From positions 1 through 64,000 of the forward strand of contig NZ_RPDJ01000033.1 in the NCBI RefSeq assembly GCF_004023625.1: a stretch of 64,000 bases of DNA. Reading direction: 5' to 3'. The notes under the pieces are model-generated. The model was given only the letters and a program-made list of their open reading frames with translations. It ran no database searches and was not told the DNA's origin. This document shows positions 19,701 to 28,700 of this stretch, in pieces; position 1 is the stretch's first letter; every line of letters starts with the position of its first letter. The stretch comes from Streptomyces cavernae. GTDB lineage: Bacteria; Actinomycetota; Actinomycetes; Streptomycetales; Streptomycetaceae. The translations under genes and the position numbers were made by a program.

Positions 19701-22700
19701 CCTTCGGCAGCAGCACCGAGTCGATCTGCTCGGTGGTCAGGCCCGCCAGTGTGGCGTCGGCGTTCACGCCCGCCGTGTGTACCACCGCGGCCGGCTCGTG
19801 CTCGGCGAAGATCCGCTCCAGGGCCTGCCGGTCGGTCACGTCGGCTGCCGCCAGAGTGACGGCGGCCCCCAGGCCGACCAGCTCGCTCCGCAGTTTCTCC
19901 GCGCCGGGCGCGGCCTCGCCCCGGCGGCTGACCAGTACCAGGGTCCGCGCGCCATGGTTGACGACCAGGTGCCGGGCCAGGACCGCACCGAGGGTTCCGG
20001 TCGCCCCGGTGATCAGCACCGGGCCCGCGCTCCAGTCCACCGCGATGTCCGAGGCGGTCGCCGCGCCACCGGCCGTCCGGGCGAGGCGGGGCAGGAGGAT
20101 CCTGCCGTCCCGGATCGCGACCTCCGGCTCCGGGGTGCGAAGAGCGCTGCGCACCTGCTCCTCGGTCGCCGACTCGTCGGCCTCGATCAGTACGAACCTG
20201 CCCGGGTTCTCCGCCTGGGCGCTGCGGACCAGTCCGCGGACCGTCGCGTGGGCGAGATCCGGGGTGATGACGAAGGCGTGCCTGCGCTCGTCCTCCTCGG
20301 CGAGGATCTGCCTGAGCTCACCGAGGACGCGGTGCACCGCGTCCCTCGCCGCCGCCGGGACGTCGCACCGGGCATCCGCCGCCACGCGGTGCAGCACGGC
20401 CTCCTCGGCCCGAGCGTCGGCTCCGGTGGCATCCCGCCAGACGACCGTGTGCATTCCCGTCGGGGTGTGGCTCCCCCCGAGGGGCAGCAGCGCCAGTTCG
20501 TCCACCGTCAGCACCGCCCTGCCGTCCTGGTCGTGGACCACCAGACGCGCCGTGGCGTCGCGCACCGTGACCGCGGCCTTCAGCGCCGTCGCATCGGCCG
20601 CGTGCCGGGTGACCCCGGTCCAGGAGAACGGCAGGACCGGTTGTGCCTCGGGGTCGACCACTGCAGGCAGCAGGACGTGCAGGACCGCGTCCAGCAGTGC
20701 CGGGTGCACCCCGAACCGGCTCGCCTCGGTCCGGTACCGCTGAGGGAGCTCCACCTCGACGAACCGGTCCTCGCCGTCGTGGCGCACCGCCCGCAGGTTA
20801 CGGAAGGCAGGACCGTAGTCGTAGCCGTGCTCGGCCAACCGCTCGTACACCCCGGTCAGGTCGACCTCCCGCCCGGCCGGCTCGGGCTCTGCCGGGGGCG
20901 ACTGCCCCCCGGGGACGAGGACACCGTGGGCGTGCTGCGTCCATGCGGCCCCCTCCTCGGCCCCGGAAGGAGCCGGCCGGGAGTGGATCACGACCGTACG
21001 GCCGCCATCGGCGTCGGGGGCGCCGACCCGGACGTGGATCGCAACGGTCCCGTCCTCGGGCAGGACCACCGGCGCGGTGAGGGTCAGTTCGCCGACGGTC
21101 GGGCAGTTCACTCCGGCCCCGGCGTGCAACGCCATGTCGAGCAGCGCAGTGCCGGGCAGGAGGACGTCACCGCGGACCCGGTGGTCACCGGCCCATCCGG
21201 TGGCGCCGATCTCGCCGGTCAGCAGGGTCGCGCCGTCGACGAGGTCCACCACGGTGGCCAGCACAGGGTGTGCGGAGGACGGGGCTTCCAGCCAGTACCG
21301 GCGGTGCTGGAACGGATACCGCGGCAGCGGGACCAGCCCGGTCGCCGGGAACACCGCCGCCCAGTCGACGGGTACGCCTCGCGTGTGCAGGGCGGCGAGC
21401 GCGGCGAACGCGGTCTCCGCATCGCCGCGTCCGGAGCGCAGCATCGGCACCGAGACGCCACCGGTCTCGCCGGCTTCCTCGTCGGCGACCGTCTGGGCGA
21501 CCATCGCGGTCAGCACCGCGTTCGGGCCGAGTTCGACGAACTCGGTGACACCGTTGTGCCGCAGGGTCCGGACGCCGTCGAAGAAGCGGACGGCTTGCCG
21601 GACATGGGCCACCCAGTAGTCCGGCGAGGTCAGCTGGCCGGCGGCGGCGATCTGTCCCGTCACGTTCGAGACGACCGGGATGCCGGGCTCGTGGAAGGTG
21701 AGCGCATCCAGTTCGGCGCGGAAGCCGGCCAGCACCTCGTCCATGTGCGGCGAGTGGAAGGCGTGGCTGACGGCGAGCAGCCGGGTCCGCCTGCCGCGGC
21801 CCGCCCACTGCTCGGTCATCGCGGCCACCGCGGCGTCGTCGCCGGAGACCACGACGGCCCGAGGACCGTTCACGCCGGCGATCGACGCCCCGGTCACCAG
21901 CGAGTCGAGCACCTCCTTCTCGGTGGCCTCCAGTGCGGCCATCGCCCCGTCGTCGCGGGCGGACTGCATCGCGGCGCCCCGGGCGGCGACCAGCCGGCAG
22001 GCGTCGGGAAGGTCGAACACACCGGCCACGTGCGCCGCGGCCACCTCGCCGACCGAGTGCCCCAGCAGGTAGTCCGGGATGATGCCGTAGTGCGCGGCGA
22101 ACCGGTAGAGCGCCACCTCGACGGCGAACAACGCGGCCTGGGTGTACGCGGTCTGGTCGAGCAGGGCGGAATCCGCGCTGTCGTGCTCGGCGAACACGAC
22201 GGCGCGCAGTGGCCGGTCCAACAGCGGATCAAGGTGCGCGCTCACCTCGTCGAACGCGGCGCGGTAGACGGGGGAGCGTTCGTACAGCTCGCGTCCCATG
22301 TCGGGCCGTTGCGCGCCCTGTCCGGTGAACAGGAACGCCGTCGCACCACGCCCCGTCCCGGTTCCTTGGACCACGTGCGTCCCACCGGACGTTCCCGTGG
22401 CGACGGCGTCGAGCCCGCGCAGCAGGCTCTCCCGGTCGTCACCGAGTACGACGGCCCGGTGGTCCAGCACGGCGCGGTGCGTGGCGAGGGTGCCCGCGAC
22501 GTCGGTCAACTCGGCGTCCTGGTGCTCGTCGAGGTGTGTTCGCAGCTGCGCGGCCCGCCGGCGCAGCGCCGGTTCGGTGCGCGCCGACAGCACCAGCGGC
22601 AGCACCGGGGGACGGGCGTCGGACCGCTCACCGGCACCGGAGCTACGGGTCGCCGTGCGGACGGGCCGCGCGGCCTGCTCGGCCTGTTCCAGGATCACGT

Positions 22701-25700
22701 GGGCGTTGGTGCCGCTGATGCCGAACGCGGAGACCGCCGCCCGGCGCGGCCGACCCAGCTCCGGCCAGTCCCGCTCCTCGGCGAGCAGCTCGACGGAACC
22801 CGACGACCAGTCCACGTGCGGCGACGGCTCGCCCAGGTGCAGGGTGCGTGGCTGGACGCCGTGGCGCAGCGCCTGGACCACCTTGATCACCCCGCCGACG
22901 CCGGCGGCGGCCTGGGCGTGCCCGAGGTTCGACTTCAGCGAACCCAGGCGGACGGGCTCCTCGCGGTCCTGGCCGTAGGTGGCCAGCAGCGCCTGCGCCT
23001 CGATCGGGTCACCGAGCCGGGTACCGGTGCCGTGCGCCTCGATCAGGTCGACGTCGCTGCCGGACAGACCGGCGTTGGCGAGGGCGGAGCGAATCACTCG
23101 TTCCTGGGACGGCCCGTTGGGTGCGGTCAGGCCGTTGGACGCACCGTCGGAGTTCACCGCCGAGCCACGCAGCACGGCAAGGACCTGGTGCCCGTTGCGG
23201 CGGGCGTCCTCGAGCCGTTCCACCAGCAGCAGGCCGACACCTTCCGACCAGCCCGTGCCGTCGGCGTCGGCCGAGAACGACTTGCACCGGCCGTCGGCGG
23301 ACAGTCCGTTCTGGCGGGAGAACTCCACGAACGTACTCGGCCCCGACATCACGGTGACGCCGCCCGCCAGGGCCAGGTCCACCTCGCCCGAGCGCAGCGC
23401 GTTCGCGGCCAGGTGCAGCGCGACCAGCGACGACGAGCAGGCGGTGTCCACGGTGATCGCCGGGCCCTCGAGGCCGTAGATGTAGGCCAGCCGCCCGGAG
23501 ATCACGCTGGAGGTGTTGCCGGCCAGGAGGAACCCCTCCACCTCCCGCGGGGTGGCCGGGAGCCGGGAGGCGTAGTCGTCGTACATCACGCCGGTGAACA
23601 CGCCGGTTCGGCTACCGCGCAGGACCGCCGGGTCGATGCCGGCGTCCTCGAAGGTCTCCCACGCCGTTTCCAGCAGCAGACGCTGCTGCGGGTCGGTGGC
23701 CAGGGCTTCGCGCGGCGACATGTCGAAGAACGCCGCGTCGAACAGGTCTGCGTCGTGCAGGAAGCCGCCGTGTCGGGTGTAGCTGGTGCCGGGGTGGTCG
23801 GGGTCGGGGTGGTACAGGCTGTCCAGGTCCCATCCCCGGTTGGCCGGGAACTCGGAGATCGCGTCCCGCCCGTCGAGCACCAGCCGCCACAGGTCGTCGG
23901 CCGAGCGCACCCCGCCGGGAAAGCGGCACGCCATGCCGACGATCGCGACGGGCTCGTCGGCCCGGTGCCTGGACCTGCCGGAGCGCCGCGTTCCACCGGC
24001 CGGCTGCGTGACCGAGGCCGTTTCCGAGTCGGCGGCCAGGAACGTGACCAGCGCCTCGGGCGTGGGGTGGTCGAAGACCAGGGTGGTCGGCAGTTGCCGT
24101 CCGGTGGCCGCGATCAGCCGGTTGCGCAGGTCGACGCCGGCCAGCGAGTCGAATCCCAGCTCGCGGAACGCCTTGGTCAGGTCGAGCGCGTTCGGGTTCG
24201 GCAGCCCGAGTACGGCCGCCGTGGTCGCCCGGACGATGTCCCGGGCGTGCTTGTCGGTCAGTACCTCGCCCGCCCGCCCGGCGGACTCCGCCGCGGCCGG
24301 CTTGCGGCGCCGCCTGACCAGGCCGCTCAGGACGGCCGGCACGGGGCCGCCGGAGGAGAGCCCGGACAGTTGCAGCGCCGCGGGGACCGGGAGCGCTGCG
24401 TCACCGGACACCGCGCGGTCGAACAGGGCGAGCCCCTGCTCCGCGGTCAGCGGTGCCACCCCGGACCGCATCCAGCGCTGGGTGTCGGATGTGCCGAGGG
24501 ACTGCCCCATGCCCTCCTGCCACAGCCCCCATGCCAGCGACGTCGCCGGTAATCCGAGGGCACGGCGATGCGCCGCCAGGGCGTCCAGGTAGGTGTTGGC
24601 GGCGGCGTAGTTGGCCTGTCCGGCCGTGCCGAGCAGACCGGAGATGGAGGAGAACAGGACGAAGGCGTCCAGGTCCCGGGCAGCGGTCAGTTCGTGCAGG
24701 TGCCGGGCGGCGTCCGCCTTGGCCGCCATCACCGTGCCGATGCGCTCCTCGGTCAGCGCCGTGATGGTGGCGTCGTCGAGCACTCCGGCGGTGTGGATCA
24801 CCGCGGTCAGCGGCGCGTCGGCCGGTACGTCGTCGAGCAGGCGGGCCACTGCGGCCCGGTCGGTCACGTCCACGGCGGCCAAGCGCGCGCCATCCAGCTC
24901 CGCCATCAGTTCGGCGGCACCGGGCGCATCCGGGCCACGGCGGCTGACCAGCAGGAGGTTGCGCAGGCCGTGCCGGTGGTGGAGATGCCTGGCGATCAAC
25001 GCGCCGAGGCCGCCCGTGCCGCCGGTGATCAGGACGGTGCCGTCGGGGCTCCATCCGAAACCGGGTTCGACGGCCTCGGTGCCGGGGGCCGGGGCGACCC
25101 TGGCCAGCCGGGGCACCAGGAGTACGCCGTCACGGACCGCGATCTGCGGCTCCCCGGTCCGCACGGCCGCGTCTATCGCGGCAGCCGCTTCCTGCTCGGC
25201 GGCGGGACCGGCGCTGTCGGTGATGTCCACTACGACGACCTGGTCCGGGTACTCGCTCTGGGCGGTCCGCACCAGGCCCCACACGGCGGCCGCGGCCGGA
25301 CGGGCGATCGGCTCACCCGGTACGACGGCCATCGCGTTCCGGGTGACCAGAGCCAGCCGCTCGTCCCGGTCGTGTTCGCCGGCCACCCACTCCTGGATCC
25401 TGAGGAGGGCTTGGGCGACCGCGGTCGCCGGGTCGTCGCCCGGGGCGACCTCCACGACGGTGGGCCGCAGGGTGCCGTCGCCGTCGGCCGAGCCGTCGGC
25501 CGAACCGGCGTCCTTGCGCTGCCAGGTCAGTTCGTACATCGGGGCGGTGCCGGCGCTGTCCGGGGCCGAGGCCCGCAGGACCAGTGCGTCGATCGTGGCC
25601 ACCGGGGCGCCCGTCGCATCGGCGAGCAGCAGTTCGTAGGTGCTGTCACCGCCGGCCGGGGCCAGCCGGGCTCGCAACTCCGTGCCGCCGACGACGCCGG

Positions 25701-28700
25701 AGTGCACGCGCACCCCGCTCCAGGCGAACGGCAGACGCATTCCCTGCGCACCGTCGACCAGCCCCAGTACGAGGGGATGCAGCACCGCGTCCGCCAGCGC
25801 CGGGTGCAGCAGGAACCCGGCTTCGGAGCCGAGGTGTTCGTCCGGGAGCCGGACCTGCGCGTAGACGGTGTCACCGTCGCGGTGCACCTCCCGCAGTCCG
25901 CGGAACGGGCCGCTGTAGTCGTACCCGCGCTCGGCGAGGAGCGCGTAGGCGTCCTCGACCGGCACCGGGTCGCCCGCGGGCGGCCACTCCAACCGGTCGG
26001 CGGAACCCGCCGTCAGGCCGGCTCCGGCGTCCAGCAGCAGCCCGGAGGCATGCCGGGTCCACTCCTGTTCCCCCTCGCGCCGTGAGTGGACCGCCAACTG
26101 CCGCTCGCGCACGGTGACCTGGATCTGGACGGAGCCGGTGGCGGGGAATTCCAGCGGGCTCTCCAGGGTCAGATCCGCCACCTCGGGCAGTCCCACCCGT
26201 TCGCCGGCGAACAGCGCCAGCTCCAGGAACGCCGTGGCGGGCAGCAGGGCGGAGCCGTTGATCACATGCCCGGAGAGCCACGGGTGCTCGGCGAGCGACA
26301 CGGTGCCCGCCAGCACGACCTCGTCCCGGTCGACCAGTTCCACCACCGAGTCGAGCAGCGGATGCTCCGAGGTGCCGCGCACCGGCCGCGGCGGGAGCCA
26401 GTAGCGGTCCCGGCGGAAGGGATGGGTGGGCTCCTCACCGCGCGTCCTGGCGAGACCGGCGGCGAAGACGTCCGTCTCGGCTCCGGTGGACCTGCCGAGC
26501 GGGACGACCCGGGTTATCCCGGCGGAACGGATCAGCGGGGTCAGCGCGGCGGACGGACCGGCCTCGACGAACACGGCGGCGCCGGCCTCGCGCAGCGCGC
26601 GGACGGCGTCGTGGAACCGGACGGCGCCACGGATCTGGGTGACCCAGTGGTCGGCGTACCCGGACACGTCGTCGGGAAGCGGCCGTCCGGTCACCGTGGA
26701 GATCACCGGGATCCGCGGCGGGTGGTGCTCGATCGATTCGGCTACCACCCGGAACTCGTCGAGCACATCGTCCATGTGGGGGGAATGGAAGGCGTGGCTG
26801 ACGGTCAGCCGGGTGACCCGGCGCCCGCGCTCCCGCCACGCGGCAGCCACGCTCTCGGCGGCGTCGGCGTCCCCGGCGACGACCACCGACGCCGGGCCGT
26901 TCACGGCGGCGACCACGACTCCGTCGACCAGGGTCGCGGTGATCTCGGCCTCGGTGGCCTCCACGGCGATCATCGCCCCGCCGGAGCGGGCCTGCTGCAT
27001 CAGCCGGCCCCGGGCGGCCACCAGCCGGGCCGCGTCCGGCAGGGAGAACACCCCGGCCACGTAGGCGGCGGCCAGTTCACCGATGGAGTGCCCGGCGAGC
27101 AGATCGGCCTCCAGCCCCTGCTCGGCGGCCAGCTCGGCCAGCGCCACCTCGAAGGCGAACAGCGCCGGCTGGGTGTAGCGGGTCTGGTTGAGCTCCGGGC
27201 CGGCCTCGGCGTCGAACATCATCTCCTTCAGCGGCCGGTCGAGGTGAGGGCCGAACGCGGCGCACACCTCGTCCAGGGTGCGCGCGAACACCGGGAACAG
27301 GGCGTACAGTTCACGGCCCATGCCGGGACGCTGCGCGCCCTGGCCGGTGAAGACCAGCGCCGTCGGGCTCTTGTGGCCCTCCTCGAGGACGACGTGGGCG
27401 TTGGTGCCGCTGATCCCGAACGCGGACACACCGGCGCGCCGCGGCCGGCCGGCCCGCTCCCACTGCCTGGCCCGCGTCAGCAACTCGACCTGCCCGGACG
27501 TCCAGTCCACCCGGGAGGTCGGGACGTCGGCGTGCAGGCTGCGCGGCAGCACCTCGTGCCGCATGGCCTGCACCACCTTGATCACGCCGGCGACTCCGGC
27601 GGCCGCCTGGGTGTGGCCGAGGTTCGATTTCAGGGACCCCAGGTACAGCGGAACGTCCCGGTCCTGCCCGTAGGCGGCGAGGATCGCCTCGGCCTCGATC
27701 GGGTCGCCGAGCGAGGTTCCGGTGCCGTGTGCCTCCAGCAGGTCCACTTCGGCGGCAGTCAGGTCGGCGTCGGCCAGCGCGGTGTTGATGAGCCGCTGCT
27801 GGGACAGGCCGCTGGGTGCGGTCAGCCCGTTGGAGGCGCCGTCCGAGTTGATCGCGCTGCCCCGGATCACGGCGAGTACCGGGTGGCCGTCGCGCCGGGC
27901 GTCCGACAGCCGCTCCAGCACGAGCATGCCCACGCCTTCCGCCCATCCGGTGCCGTCGGCGTCGTCCGAGAACGGCTTGCACCGACCGTCGTCGGCCAGA
28001 CCGTGCTGCTTGGAGAACTCCTCGAACATGCCGGGTGTGGCCATGACGGTCACGCCGCCGGCGAGTGCGGCCGACGCCTCACCGGCGCGCAGGGCCCGGA
28101 CCGCCAAGTGCAGTGCGACCAGGGAGGACGAGCAGGCGGTGTCCACGGTGAGCGTCGGCCCGACGAACCCGAGCTGGTAGGCGATACGGCCGGACAGCAC
28201 GCTCGTCGTGGTGCCGGTCAGCACGTAGCCCGCGACGTCGTCGCCCGCCTCGTGCATCCGGGGGCCGTAGTCGGAGGCGGTGCCGCCGACGAACACGCCG
28301 GTACGGCTGCCGCGCAGTGCCTTGGGGTCGATCCCGGCGCGTTCCAGGGCCTCCCACGAGGTCTGCAGCAGCAGTCGCTGCTGCGGGTCCATGGCGAGCG
28401 CTTCCCTGGGGGAGATCCCGAAGAAGCCCGGGTCGAACTCGGCGGCGGTTTCCAGGAAGCCGCCGACCCGGAAGTAGCCGTCACCGGGCTGCCAGCCGCG
28501 GTCGGTGGGGAACGAACCGATGACGTCCCGTTCCTCGGACACCACGCGCCACAGGTCCTCGGGCGACTCGATCCCGCCCGGGAACCGGCAGGCCATCCCG
28601 ACGATCGCGATCGCGTCCTCGTCCTGGCCGGGGGAGGCGCCGGTCCGTCCGGCCGGCCCGGGCGTGTGCGGGTACCGGTCCGCGGCGCCCGGCTCGATCC